A DNA stretch of 34,752 nt from Mayfieldus sp963841445 (GCA_963841445.1 CAWJCP010000004.1:1-34752), one strand, 5' to 3'; counted from the first letter of the stretch, positions 1 to 8,168 are shown. The notes: a model not told the origin generated them from the sequence alone. A program made the numbers and translations.

Positions 1-2
1 CG

Positions 3-320
3 TTCGTCGCCACGTTGCATCCGGACGTCGAGCTGCAGACCGCGCGCGGCCTGCGCATCGGCCGCGATGAGGCGCGCGGCTGGGCGACCCGGAACCCCGA
101 CGGCGGGCTCGAGCAACGCCACGTCGTTGTGGGTTTTCGCGAGCAGGCAGACCACGTCGTCGCGTTGATCCGCAAGCAGTGGTGGTGGGCGGAGTCCGAG
201 GAGCTCGCAGAAGACGCCGAGGAAGCGGCGCTGTTCACCTTCAGGGACGGCTTGATCGCCCGCTGGCAGCCGTTCAGGCACCGCGCCGAGGCGCTGACGG
301 CGGCCAGGATCGAAGCTTAG
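3..320 (+). CDS. NTF2/SnoaL-like protein, 5'-truncated by window edge
   Basis: The open frame runs in from the window edge and ends at a TAG at 318-320, so the true start lies outside. About 105 residues are visible. The pattern resembles the second half of a SnoaL/NTF2-like cone fold: a strand carrying HPDVE, a helical part with GRDEARGWA, then strands ending in FTFRDGLIARWQPFRHRAEAL, which is typical of the last strands and closing helix of this superfamily. Such proteins act as small-molecule cyclases, isomerases or ligand binders, and no substrate can be read here. The gene ends 25 bp before the start codon of prfB. The family call rests on general pattern and is moderate. Confidence 0.55.
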   Translation, partial: FVATLHPDVELQTARGLRIGRDEARGWATRNPDGGLEQRHVVVGFREQADHVVALIRKQWWWAESEELAEDAEEAALFTFRDGLIARWQPFRHRAEALTAARIEA

Positions 321-333
321 CCGGCCCCCTCGC

Positions 334-339
334 CATAAT
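334..339 (+). promoter_or_regulatory. -10 hexamer CATAAT for leaderless prfB
   Basis: CATAAT matches five of six bases of TATAAT and ends 6 nt before the prfB ATG at 346. Transcription would therefore start at or next to the A of the start codon. No Shine-Dalgarno sequence is present. The same spacing recurs before many genes of the window. Confidence 0.55.
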
Positions 340-345
340 GGGCGC

Positions 346-1453
346 ATGGCCGATGCCGTCAGCAAGGAAGCGGTCCCCGCGCGGCTCGCCGACGTCCGCG
401 AGCAGATGAAGCTGCTCGCGGACTACCTTTGACCCCACTGCGCTCGAATCGGAGATAGAGCGCCTCGAGGCCGAGATGCAGAGTCCCGGCTTCTGGGACG
501 ACCAGGCCGCAGCCGCCGGAGTCTCTGCCCGCCACGCTGCCGCGCAGCGCCGTCTCCAAACTTTCCGCGGGCTCGAGGCCGACGCCGGCGATCTCGGCGA
601 GCTGGCCGAGCTGGCCGCCGATGACGACGAGATGGCGGCCGAGCTCGCCGGCCAGCTGGACTCGATCGAGCGGCGGCTCGCCGAGCTCGAGGAGGCGCGG
701 CTGTTCAGCGGTCAGTACGACACCGGCGACGCGGTCGTCACCGTGCACGCAGGGGCGGGGGGCACGGACTCCCAGGACTGGGCCGAGATGCTCCTGCGGA
801 TGTACCTGCGCTGGGCCGAGCGGCGCGGCTTCGGGGTCGAGATGAAGGAGGCCTCCCCGGGCGAGGAGGCGGGGCTGAAGTCGGCGACCTTCATCGCGCG
901 CGGCGAGAACGCCTACGGGCTCTTCGCCGCCGAGCGCGGAGTGCACCGGCTGGTTCGAATCTCGCCCTTCGACGCTTCGGCGCGGCGCCACACGAGCTTC
1001 GCCCAGGTCGATGTCGGGCCGCTGGTCGACGAGGAGGTCGATGTCGAGGTCGAGGACTCAGAGGTGCGGGTCGACACCTACCGGGCGTCCGGGGCGGGCG
1101 GCCAGCACGTCAACAAGACCGACTCCGCGGTTCGCCTCACCCACCTACCGACCGGTGTCGTGGTGCAGTGCCAGAACGAGCGCTCGCAGGCGCAGAACAA
1201 GGCCGTTGCGATGCAGCTGCTGCGCTCGAAGCTGATCGAGCTAGAGGAGCGAAAGCGCGCCGAGGCGCTGGCCAAGGAGCGCGGCGAGGTCAAGGACGTC
1301 GCCTGGGGCTCGCAGATCCGCAGCTATTTCCTGCATCCCGACCAGCGGGTCAAGGACCACCGCACCGGCCACGAGTCGGGCGACACCGAGCGCGTCCTCA
1401 ACGGCGACATCGACGACTTCGTGCGCGACTACCTGCTCAAGACCGCGGCTTGA
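346..1453 (+). CDS. prfB: Peptide chain release factor 2, +1 programmed frameshift
   Basis: RF2 recognises UGA and UAA stop codons and triggers peptide release. ATG 346 opens 28 codons that end at an in-frame TGA (430-432) inside CTT TGA C. Skipping T430 joins this to the long frame from 431 and gives 368 residues, the usual RF2 length (E. coli 365). The joined protein carries the stop-codon-reading SPF motif at 206-208 and the catalytic GGQ at 251-253, within one residue of the E. coli positions. CTTTGAC is the classical RF2 autoregulatory slip site, but no AGGGGG-like internal Shine-Dalgarno is visible just upstream. The start appears leaderless (CATAAT 6 nt upstream). The last 17 bp overlap the convergent GGDEF gene. 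Confidence 0.95.
427..433 (+). promoter_or_regulatory. prfB +1 ribosomal frameshift site CTTTGAC
   Basis: CTT sits in the P site with TGA next. The CTT-decoding tRNA can slip to TTT, after which GAC is read. A TGA at the slip site lets RF2 level control its own synthesis: low RF2 means slower termination and more frameshifting. The 20 bases before it (GCTGCTCGCGGACTA region) contain no good anti-Shine-Dalgarno match, unlike the enteric example. Confidence 0.85.
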
Positions 1454-2591
1454 CGCGTCGCGGCGGTGACGGCTCGGAGTCCTCGAGCGCCGGGACGGGG
1501 CGCAGCAGGGGCCGCGGTGAGACCGGCTTCTGCCGGCTGTGCTTGAGGTCGAGCATCCGCTGATCGGCTTCGCGCAGCAGGGAATCGAAGTCCTGACCGT
1601 CATCGGGGAAAGTCGCCCAGCCGACCGAGACGGAGACCGGGGTCTCCCATCTGGGCTCGATCTCCCCGATCGCGCCGTGCAGGGCGTCGGCGATCATCCG
1701 GGCGCCGTCGGGCCCGGCGCCGGGCGCGATCACGGCGAACTCGTCGCCGCCGATCCGGGCCAGAGTGTCGCCGCTGCGAAGCACGCCCTCGGCACGATCC
1801 GTGGCGCGGCGGAGGACCGCGTCGCCCGAGGCGTGGCCATGCTCGTCGTTGATCGCCTTGAAGCCGTCGAAGTCGAAGATCAGCAGGGCCAGCGGTGAAC
1901 CGTCTGCGACGCGCCGTCCGCCGTGCGGGCCGGTGCGGGCTCGCAGTGCCTCGTGCAGGTCGCGGTCGAAAGCGCGCCGGTTGCCGACCCCGGTGAGCGT
2001 GTCGCAGTTGGCGATCTCGCGCTGACGGGCTTCCGCGTCGACGAGGCGCTTCTTCAGCTGCAGCATCACAGCCGTGATTGCCACGAAGGCCGCTGAAAGG
2101 GCGATGTAGCGGGGCAGAAATGCGTTGCCGATCGCGTCCGAGTCGTAGAGAAGCGGCGTCCCCGCGATCAGGACGAGCTCGATCGACAGTGGCCAGGCCC
2201 AGCGGGCCGGGAAGAAGAAGGCGATGAAGAGCAGAAAGCAGAACAGGAACGCCCCCATGTAGCTGAGCGAGCCACCGCTGAGATAGATCGCGAGGCCGAG
2301 GACGGGAGCGGCGATCATCGTGCCGAGCGCATGTCCCTTTCGCGAGGCGCGCCGCCACGGGATCGCGCCGGTCAGCAGCCCGACTCCATAGAGGAGGACG
2401 AGCAAGCTCAAACCCAGCAGCCAGCCGAAGCTCATGTGGGCGGTGCCGGGCGCAAACGCGCACGCGGCCCCCACCACGGCTCCGAGCGTCCAGAGGCCGC
2501 CGGCGACCCGCGTCATCTGCGCGATCTCGCGCCGCGCCTCCGGGGCGTCTTGGTCGGGAGTGTCGAGCAGGTCGAGCATCTCCCCATTCAT
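1437..2591 (-). CDS. Membrane diguanylate cyclase (GGDEF)
   Basis: This enzyme should make cyclic di-GMP from two GTP. The start chosen (MNGEMLDLL, ATG at 2591) gives 384 residues; the frame stays open further upstream but the extra residues are arginine- and serine-rich shadow sequence. About five or six hydrophobic segments fill the first 200 residues (for example FGWLLGLSLLVLLYGVGLL and the stretch with FLFCFLLFIAFFF), with no recognisable periplasmic sensor domain. The C-terminal catalytic domain has an intact GGDEF active site, and RSGD five residues before it fits the RxxD inhibitory site for product feedback. The gene lies downstream of ogt on the same strand with a 109-bp gap. Its 3' end overlaps prfB by 17 bp. 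Confidence 0.9.
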   Translation of the reverse strand: MNGEMLDLLDTPDQDAPEARREIAQMTRVAGGLWTLGAVVGAACAFAPGTAHMSFGWLLGLSLLVLLYGVGLLTGAIPWRRASRKGHALGTMIAAPVLGLAIYLSGGSLSYMGAFLFCFLLFIAFFFPARWAWPLSIELVLIAGTPLLYDSDAIGNAFLPRYIALSAAFVAITAVMLQLKKRLVDAEARQREIANCDTLTGVGNRRAFDRDLHEALRARTGPHGGRRVADGSPLALLIFDFDGFKAINDEHGHASGDAVLRRATDRAEGVLRSGDTLARIGGDEFAVIAPGAGPDGARMIADALHGAIGEIEPRWETPVSVSVGWATFPDDGQDFDSLLREADQRMLDLKHSRQKPVSPRPLLRPVPALEDSEPSPPRRVKPRS

Positions 2592-2700
2592 CGGTCGTGC
2601 CTGTGCTCGGGTTGAGCGCGGGCACGAGTCGTGGCTGGATCGACTGCTCGCCAAGCGCCGGGCTGGCGCCCCGCGGCTGGGTGGCTCGAGCGCGGCTTGG

Positions 2701-3339
2701 CTAGTCCGCCGGCTCGAGCACGCCCTCGAGCTCAAGCAGGTGCTGCTTGACGTCGAGTCCGCCGCCGTAGCCGCCCAGGGCGCCGCCGCGGCGCAGCACC
2801 CGGTGGCAGGGAACGACGATCGGGATCGGGTTCGAACCCAGAGCGGTGCCGGCGGCGCGGACAGCGCGCGGGCTCCCGGCCCGCCGGGCCAGCTCGCTGT
2901 AGCTGCGCGTCTTGCCATACGGGATCTTGGCGGTGGCGCGCAGCACCTTGCGATAGAAGCCGCGGCTCAGCTGCCAGTCCAGCGGCAGGTCGAAGTCGGT
3001 CAGCTGCCCCTCGAAGTAAAGCTCCAGCTCACGGCGGGTGTCGTCGAGGCGGGCCGGCGACTCCAGCACCCGCGGCGAGATCGCTTGCGCAAGCTGCTCG
3101 AGGACCGTGTCGGTCGACTCGATCGGGTAGGTGATCCGGACCAACCCGCGCGGGGTTGCCGCGAGCAGCAGTCGCCCGACCGGGGTGTCGACCTCCGTGT
3201 AGGCGACGTCGAGCAGGCCCTCACGCTCGGCCCGGCGCATCAGCGCGCTGGTCCGGGTCTCGGCGACGTCGGAGTTGACCCGCGAGGCGTCGCGCAGCGA
3301 GCGCAGCGGATCGCTTGCCTTTTGCCTTCTCGAGCTCAT
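2701..3339 (-). CDS. ogt: Methylated-DNA--protein-cysteine methyltransferase
   Basis: This is a suicide DNA repair protein that takes the alkyl group from O6-alkylguanine onto its own cysteine. The protein has 212 residues. An N-terminal extension (about residues 1-40, RNase H-like part following) leads to the conserved C-terminal domain with IPYGKTRSYSELARRAG and the active-site motif VPCHRV, with catalytic Cys178. The start ATG at 3339 overlaps the stop of the upstream sigma factor gene in the ATGA arrangement, which indicates translational coupling. The pairing suggests that the sigma factor controls this repair gene; that link is inference. Confidence 0.92.
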   Translation of the reverse strand: MSSRRQKASDPLRSLRDASRVNSDVAETRTSALMRRAEREGLLDVAYTEVDTPVGRLLLAATPRGLVRITYPIESTDTVLEQLAQAISPRVLESPARLDDTRRELELYFEGQLTDFDLPLDWQLSRGFYRKVLRATAKIPYGKTRSYSELARRAGSPRAVRAAGTALGSNPIPIVVPCHRVLRRGGALGGYGGGLDVKQHLLELEGVLEPAD

Positions 3340-3809
3340 GCAATCTCCATCCTCAGTCGTTTGACTCCTTCGTGAACGTTGCGGCGTGCCGCTTCTTCGG
3401 AAGTGCCCGTCGCCGCTGCGATCTCGCGATGCGGCAGATCGCAGACGAAGCGCAGCGCGACCGCCATCCGTTGCTTCGGCGGCAGCCCGGCAACACAGCT
3501 CCAGATCCCTGAGCTCTCGCTGCCCTCGACCTCGCCCCCCGAAACGACCACCTCCGGTGGGTCGCCGACCGGGACGGGGCGCCGCTGCCGCGACCGGTGA
3601 TGGTCGATCGCCTTGCGGTGCGCAATCGTCAGCAGCCACCCCTGAAGGTTGCGCGCGTCCTCGAGGCGCGGGTAGGCGCGCAGCGCCGCGATGAAGGTCT
3701 CCTGGAAGCAGTCCTCGGCGTCCTGGGGGCCGACGGAGGCGATCAGGAATCCCATCACGTCGCCCTGGTGGCGTTCGAGCAGCTGCTGGAACGGGGGCAG
3801 CTTCGTCAT
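3336..3809 (-). CDS. ECF-type RNA polymerase sigma factor
   Basis: A short sigma-70 family protein of 157 residues. Region 2 spans about residues 10-75 (FLIASVGPQDAEDCFQETF, then NLQGWLLTIAHRKAIDHHR, the core-binding and -10-reading helices). Region 4 spans about 105-155, with LPPKQRMAVALRFVCDLPHR and a helix-turn-helix ending in the NVHEGVKRLR helix. There is no region 1 or 3, as usual for ECF factors. ATG 3809 is preferred; an in-frame GTG lies at 3830. No anti-sigma factor gene is adjacent. The coding end overlaps ogt by 4 bp, so the two are one transcription unit. Confidence 0.9.
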   Translation of the reverse strand: MTKLPPFQQLLERHQGDVMGFLIASVGPQDAEDCFQETFIAALRAYPRLEDARNLQGWLLTIAHRKAIDHHRSRQRRPVPVGDPPEVVVSGGEVEGSESSGIWSCVAGLPPKQRMAVALRFVCDLPHREIAAATGTSEEAARRNVHEGVKRLRMEIA

Positions 3810-3908
3810 CGCCCATACAACGTCGCACACCGCCCGAAACGTGAGATCGACCGCAATGACCTCGGAGCCAAAGGGCCCGGCAACTCGCCTTCACAGATAC
3901 TTGCGCCC

Positions 3909-4475
3909 ATGGCCAAGCTGCTCTACTCGGCAATCTGCTCACTCGACGGCTACGTCGCCGATCGCGACGGGAAGTTCGACTGGGCGGCGCCCGACGAAGA
4001 GGTGCACGCCGCTGTCAACGAGATCGAGCGGCCGGTCGGCACCTTCCTGCTCGGGCGCCGGATGTACGAGGTCCTGAGCGTCTGGGAGACGATGGACACG
4101 GGCCCCGAGCAGCCGGCCGCGATCCGCGATTACGCGGAGATCTGGCGCTCGGCCGAGAAAGTGGTCTACTCGCGCACCTTGGCCGCGGTCACAACCTCGC
4201 GGACCAGGCTCGAGCACGACTTCGAACCCGATGCCGTCCGCGAGATCAAGGCAGTCGCGGACCGTGACCTCAGCGTGGGCGGGCCTGGCCTCGCCGCAGA
4301 GGCGCTGCGAGCAGGCCTGGTCGACGATCTTCAGCTCTTCCTCAACCCGATCCTGGTCGGCGGTGGCACGCCCGCTCTTCCCGACGAGGTACGGGCCGAC
4401 CTCGAGCTTCTGGCCGAGCGTCGCTTCGGCGGCGGCGTCGTCTTTCTCCACTACCGGGTCGGTACGGGTGGCTGA
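3909..4475 (+). CDS. RibD C-terminal/dihydrofolate reductase-like protein
   Basis: This is a 188-residue oxidoreductase-fold protein of the YyaP/YwjB type. The N-terminus MAKLLYSAICSLDGYVADRDG is the classic opening of this family, followed by FLLGRRMYEVLSVWE (nucleotide-binding loop region) and the C-terminal part DLSVGGPGLAAEALRAGLVDD with FLNPILVGGGTP. Members use NAD(P)H; the natural substrate is usually unknown and this is unlikely to be the essential folate enzyme. The start is ATG 3909, with a GATACT hexamer 7 nt upstream and no ribosome binding site, so it is probably leaderless. The 3' end overlaps nadC by 8 bp. It is divergent from the sigma factor gene. Confidence 0.85.
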   Translation: MAKLLYSAICSLDGYVADRDGKFDWAAPDEEVHAAVNEIERPVGTFLLGRRMYEVLSVWETMDTGPEQPAAIRDYAEIWRSAEKVVYSRTLAAVTTSRTRLEHDFEPDAVREIKAVADRDLSVGGPGLAAEALRAGLVDDLQLFLNPILVGGGTPALPDEVRADLELLAERRFGGGVVFLHYRVGTGG

Positions 4476-5310
4476 CCGCGCACTCAGCGAGCTCGTGTCG
4501 GCGGCGCTGAGCGAGGACCTCGGCGACGGCGACGTCACTTCCGAGGCCGTGGTCCCGGCGGATGCCGAGGCCGGGGCGCGGATCGTCCAGAAGCAGGCCG
4601 GGGTGCTGTTCGGGTTCGAGGTCGCGGCGGAGGTGTTTCGACAGACCGGCGCCGGATTCGAACCGCTGACCGCCGAAGGCGAGTGGCGCGAGGAAGTGCC
4701 CGCCGACGCCGCCGCCGCCGCTGGGCCGGTTCGGGCGCTGCTTGCGGCCGAGCGCACGGCGCTCAACTTCCTCGCCCGGCTCTCGGGGATCGCGACGCTC
4801 ACCGCACGCTACGTGGAGGCGGTTCGCGGCAGCGGCGCCGAGATACTCGACACCCGCAAGACAACTCCCGGGCTGCGCGGGCTCGAGAAGCAGGCGGTCG
4901 TCGCCGGCGGCGGCACCAACCACCGCCGCGGGCTATACGACGCGATCCTGATCAAGGAGAACCACGCCGCCGCCGCCGGCGGGGTGGGGGAGGCGGTGAA
5001 GGCCGCAGCGATGGCCCGGCCCGAGCTGGCGGTCGAGGTCGAGTGCCGCCACCTCGACGAGGCCGGCGAGGCGCTCGCGGCGGGCGCCGCTCGCCTGCTG
5101 CTCGACAACATGACCACGGCCCAGCTGAGAGAGGCCGTGGCACTGCGCGACTCCGCCGGCTCCGAGGGCGCGTCCCTCGAGGCGTCCGGGGGCGTGACGC
5201 TGGAGACGGTCGCCGAGATCGCCGCGACCGGCGTCGACTTCATCTCGGTCGGCGCGCTCACGCACTCGGCGCCGGCGCTTGACCTGAGCATGCTGATCGA
5301 GTCGCTGTAG
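4468..5310 (+). CDS. nadC: Nicotinate-nucleotide pyrophosphorylase (quinolinate PRTase)
   Basis: NadC converts quinolinate and PRPP to nicotinate mononucleotide, CO2 and pyrophosphate in de novo NAD synthesis. The GTG start at 4468 gives 280 residues, the normal length; the frame is open further upstream only as a shadow of the reductase gene. Diagnostic blocks are LSEDLGDGDVTSE near the N-terminus, ERTALNFLARLSGIAT, the PRPP/quinolinate loop LDTRKTTPGLR with GGGTNHRRGLYDAILIKENH, the barrel strand VEVECRHLDE, and EASGGVTLETV with FISVGALTHS. It overlaps the upstream reductase gene by 8 bp, suggesting co-translation. nadA lies 1.7 kb downstream; nadB is not in the window. Confidence 0.96.
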   Translation: MADRALSELVSAALSEDLGDGDVTSEAVVPADAEAGARIVQKQAGVLFGFEVAAEVFRQTGAGFEPLTAEGEWREEVPADAAAAAGPVRALLAAERTALNFLARLSGIATLTARYVEAVRGSGAEILDTRKTTPGLRGLEKQAVVAGGGTNHRRGLYDAILIKENHAAAAGGVGEAVKAAAMARPELAVEVECRHLDEAGEALAAGAARLLLDNMTTAQLREAVALRDSAGSEGASLEASGGVTLETVAEIAATGVDFISVGALTHSAPALDLSMLIESL

Positions 5311-5407
5311 CGCCCACCGCCGAGTGAGCACCCTTCCGGCTCAAGCGAGGAAAGCCCCTGACCGGGTCGAATTGCTCTGACCTGGGGCCGCGGATAAAGT
5401 CGCTTCG

Positions 5408-5932
5408 ATGAGCGCCACCACGGAGTTGAGGCAGCGCCGCGAGGACACCGTGCGCGAACACATGGAGTCCGAGAACCGGCACGAGTTCGACATCACGCTG
5501 GAGACCTTCGACCACCCCCGCTACGAGCTGATCGGGACCGGCGAGGTCCACGATGGGCCCGAAGAGGTGATGGCCTACTTCGATGAGACCCGGACCGCGT
5601 TTCCCGACCAGCGCAACGAGCTGCTCGAGCTGCATCACACGGAAGAGGCGGTGATCGTCGAGGCGATGCTCTACGGAACCCACGACGGCCCGCTGCGGGG
5701 CCTGCCGCCGACCGGCCGCAAGTTCGAGATGCAGTTCGTCGCCGTCTTCGTCTTCGAGGAGGACCGGCTCGTCTGCGAGCGGGTCTACTTCGACCCGGGC
5801 AAGATCCTCCGCGACCTCGGTGTCGCCCACGATCCGACGAGCGTGCGCGGGCGGGTCGCGACCATCGCCAATCACCCGCTGACGGTCGGGCGGGCGCTCG
5901 CTCGCCGGGTGACCCGCCCCCTGAGCCGATGA
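5408..5932 (+). CDS. SnoaL-like ester cyclase family protein
   Basis: A 174-residue cone-fold protein of the NTF2-like superfamily. It has an N-terminal helix (RRREDTVREHMESEN-like), a HDGPEEVMAYFDETRTAFPD segment matching the SnoaL ester-cyclase signature, then GTHDGPLRGLPPTGRKFEM and a final strand pair VFVFEEDRLVCERVYFDPGKIL. Family members cyclise polyketide intermediates or act on unknown small molecules. No biosynthetic cluster surrounds it, so the substrate cannot be given. ATG 5408 has TAAAGT ending 7 nt upstream and no Shine-Dalgarno. It converges on fpg with a hairpin between them. Confidence 0.75.
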   Translation: MSATTELRQRREDTVREHMESENRHEFDITLETFDHPRYELIGTGEVHDGPEEVMAYFDETRTAFPDQRNELLELHHTEEAVIVEAMLYGTHDGPLRGLPPTGRKFEMQFVAVFVFEEDRLVCERVYFDPGKILRDLGVAHDPTSVRGRVATIANHPLTVGRALARRVTRPLSR

Positions 5933-5970
5933 GTGAGGCCGACGTCGAGCTGGACCGGCGGGCTGACATC

Positions 5971-6007
5971 TGGCGAGTTGTCTCCGCATAGCGGAACCAA
6001 GTCGCCA
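5971..6007. terminator. Bidirectional terminator-like hairpin between two convergent genes
   Basis: TGGCGA-G-TTG at 5971-5980 pairs with CAA-G-TCGCCA at 5998-6007 around one G-G mismatch, and inside it TCCGC-ata-GCGGA (5983-5995) forms a second stem. The structure lies exactly between the stops of the SnoaL-like gene (5932) and fpg (6015). No U-tract follows, as is common in GC-rich actinobacteria. Confidence 0.6.
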
Positions 6008-6014
6008 CACCTAG

Positions 6015-6863
6015 CTATTTCAGCAGCCGCGAGAGCCGCCGGTCCTTCAGCACCCGCCCGCCGGTCTGCTCCTGCGGGCAGTAGTTGGCCTGGTGCTCCT
6101 TGAAGAAGACAGCGGCGATCGTCGTGCCGCAGCGCGGGCACGGCTCGCCCTCGCGCCGGTGCACCCGCAGCGGCATCGGCATCTTGTCGGGCACCGTCTC
6201 GCCGATCACCTCCTCGTAGCGCTCGAGCGCGTCGCCGAGCACGCTCAGCGAGCGGTGCAGGCTCTCGACCTCAGTCTCGAGCAGCTCCGAGCCCTGCTTG
6301 AAGGGACTCAGGCGGGCTTCCCAGAGGATCTCGTCGACCCAGGAGCGCCCGATCCCAGCGATCACGCGCTGGTCGCGCAGCAGCGGGTGCAGGTGGCGCG
6401 GCTGGTCGATCGCGGCCGCGAAGTCCTCCAAGCCCGGCGCCGGCCAGGCCTCCGGCCCCAGGGTGGCGACCATCTCGTCCTCGGCGATCTGTTCCGGCGC
6501 GAGAAGCTTGGCCCAGGCGCGCTGGCGCGATCCGAACTCGCGCAGGCGCAGCTCGCGCCCGTCGGCGAGGCGGATCAAGACGCGCGAGGCGCGATCGCGC
6601 GGCGGGGCGCGCGTCTCGAACACCTGCAGGCGCCCGGCCGACATCAGGTGCACGAGCAGCGCCAGATCCCCGGAGAACTCGACCACCGGCATCTTCCCGA
6701 TCCTCCGCACGCCCGTCACCTCGCACCCCGCGAGCGCTTCCAGCGGCGGGTCGAAGGTCTTCAACGCAACCATGCCGGGCGACAGCGCCGAGTCGACCTC
6801 GGCGCCGCGCAGGACGGCGTCGAGGCGGCGCGCGGTGATCTCGACCTCGGGCAGCTCGGGCAT
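6015..6863 (-). CDS. mutM: Fpg/Nei family DNA glycosylase, altered zinc finger
   Basis: This is a bifunctional base-excision repair enzyme (glycosylase plus AP lyase) of 282 residues. The N-terminal PELPEVE carries the catalytic Pro2-Glu3, and RRIGKMPVVEF carries the conserved beta-hairpin lysine. The H2TH region (about 140-230) includes VIAGIGRSWVDEILWEARLSP. The C-terminal zinc-finger region has Cys242 and Cys245 (CPRC) and Cys262, but the expected fourth cysteine is Glu265 (CPQEQTGG in place of CPxCQ). Zinc binding may use another residue or be weakened. TACATT ends 6 nt before ATG 6863, so the mRNA is probably leaderless. Confidence 0.9.
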   Translation of the reverse strand: MPELPEVEITARRLDAVLRGAEVDSALSPGMVALKTFDPPLEALAGCEVTGVRRIGKMPVVEFSGDLALLVHLMSAGRLQVFETRAPPRDRASRVLIRLADGRELRLREFGSRQRAWAKLLAPEQIAEDEMVATLGPEAWPAPGLEDFAAAIDQPRHLHPLLRDQRVIAGIGRSWVDEILWEARLSPFKQGSELLETEVESLHRSLSVLGDALERYEEVIGETVPDKMPMPLRVHRREGEPCPRCGTTIAAVFFKEHQANYCPQEQTGGRVLKDRRLSRLLK

Positions 6864-6990
6864 TGCTCAAATGTAGGGAGTGGGCACGGCCGGGCCGGTA
6901 GACTTTGCTCAGTTCATTCCCACCTCCTAGGCGCGCACCCGAGTCGCGCGCCGGGCCAGGGAACATAGGAAGACCGAGAGGAGCGCTCCT

Positions 6991-8022
6991 GTGCAGGAGC
7001 TTCCAACGCTTCAACCGAGCGGCGTAGCTGAGCTCACACCCGAGCAGGTCGACGGGCTGAGCGCCGAGGTGCGCGCGCTCGCCGCCGAGCGCGACGCGGT
7101 CATCCTCGCCCACAACTACCAGCTCCCCGAGCTTCAGGACGTCGCCGACTTCACCGGCGACTCGCTCGGCCTCTCGCGTCAGGCCGCCGCGACCGAGGCT
7201 GACGTGATCGCCTTCTGCGGCGTTCACTTCATGGCCGAGACGGCATCGATCCTCTCGCCCCGCAAGACGGTCCTGATCCCCGATCTCGGCGCCGGATGCT
7301 CGCTCGCGGAGTCAATCGACGCAGAGCAGCTGCGCAGCTGGAAAGCGGAGCACCCCGGAGCGATCGTGGTCATGTACGTCAACACCTCCGCCGAGGTGAA
7401 GGCCGAGACCGACTACTGCTGCACTTCCTCCAACGCTGTCCAGGTGGTCGAGCACATCTGGCGTGAGCACGGGGCCGAGACCGAGATCCTCTTCGGGCCC
7501 GACATGTGGCTTGGCGCCTTCGTCGAGCGCGAGACCGGGTTGCGCGAGGACCCCGAGCGCCGCGCCCGCTTCCACGTCTGGGACGGCGAGTGCCACGTTC
7601 ACGCTGGGATCCGCCCCGACGACATCGCCCGCACCCGCGCCGAGCACCCCGAGGCGGAGTTCCTGATCCATCCCGAGTGCGGCTGCTCCACCCAGGCGAT
7701 GGAGTACGTCGCCGCCGGCGACGTCGACCCCGAAGGCGTGCACATGCTCTCGACCTCGGGGATGCTCACCCGGGTCGAGCGGAATCCGCAGGGCAGCTAC
7801 ATCGTCGCGACCGAGAACGGAATGCTCTACCCGCTCCAGCAGGCGGCCCCGGAGGCGAACCTGATCGAGGCCAACCGGATGGCCTTCTGCAAGTACATGA
7901 AGATGATCACGCTGCCGAAGCTGCGCGACTCGCTGCGCGAGATGCAGTTCGAGGTCAGCGTCGCGGAGGCGGTCGCCGAGCGGGCCCGGGTCCCGATCGA
8001 GCGCATGGTCGCCATAGGTTGA
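6991..8022 (+). CDS. nadA: Quinolinate synthase
   Basis: NadA condenses iminoaspartate with dihydroxyacetone phosphate to quinolinate using a 4Fe-4S cluster; the product is the substrate of NadC encoded upstream. The protein has 343 residues. Signature blocks are AERDAVILAHNYQLPELQD, FCGVHFMAETA (Cys76), DYCCTSSNAV (Cys143/144), HPECGCSTQ (Cys230/232) and AFCKYMKMITLPKL (Cys300); Cys143 or 144, Cys230 and Cys300 are the likely cluster ligands. The GTG start at 6991 is supported by GAGAGGAG at 6976-6983, 7 nt upstream. The gene stands alone between fpg (divergent) and the repeat cluster. Confidence 0.96.
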   Translation: MQELPTLQPSGVAELTPEQVDGLSAEVRALAAERDAVILAHNYQLPELQDVADFTGDSLGLSRQAAATEADVIAFCGVHFMAETASILSPRKTVLIPDLGAGCSLAESIDAEQLRSWKAEHPGAIVVMYVNTSAEVKAETDYCCTSSNAVQVVEHIWREHGAETEILFGPDMWLGAFVERETGLREDPERRARFHVWDGECHVHAGIRPDDIARTRAEHPEAEFLIHPECGCSTQAMEYVAAGDVDPEGVHMLSTSGMLTRVERNPQGSYIVATENGMLYPLQQAAPEANLIEANRMAFCKYMKMITLPKLRDSLREMQFEVSVAEAVAERARVPIERMVAIG

Positions 8023-8024
8023 TG

Positions 8025-8089
8025 GGCGGCGAAACGAAGTGGAGCCGCAGTCGCATGTCAGGCGGCCGCAGGCCGCCGCAAGTTATTCA
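8025..8089 (+). repeat. Two-hairpin intergenic repeat, copy A
   Basis: The order is stem GCGGC, loop GAAACGAAGTGGA, stem GCCGC, linker AGTCGCATGTCA, second hairpin GGCGGCC-gca-GGCCGCC, then GCAAGTTATTCA. It starts 3 bp after the nadA stop. Its 3' 46 bp are identical to copy C. Related copies are at 8096-8154, 8169-8217, 29415-29473 (reverse), 30216-30282 and 30283-30346. Confidence 0.85.
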
Positions 8090-8095
8090 CGTGAG

Positions 8096-8154
8096 GGCCG
8101 TGAAACGAAGTGGAACGGCAGTCACATGTCAGGCGGCGAAGCCGCCGCAATTTA
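8096..8154 (+). repeat. Two-hairpin intergenic repeat, copy B
   Basis: Same loop GAAACGAAGTGGA, but the first stem is GCCGT/ACGGC, a compensatory change relative to copy A. The linker is AGTCACATGTCA and the second hairpin GGCGGC-gaa-GCCGCC. It lies 7 bp after copy A in the same orientation. Confidence 0.85.
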
Positions 8155-8168
8155 TGCCGTCCACCGCA

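Noticed and set aside
2701..3942. A 413-residue version of the alkyltransferase
   Set aside because: The first 201 residues overlap the sigma factor in another frame and look like shadow. The ATGA overlap fixes the start at 3339.
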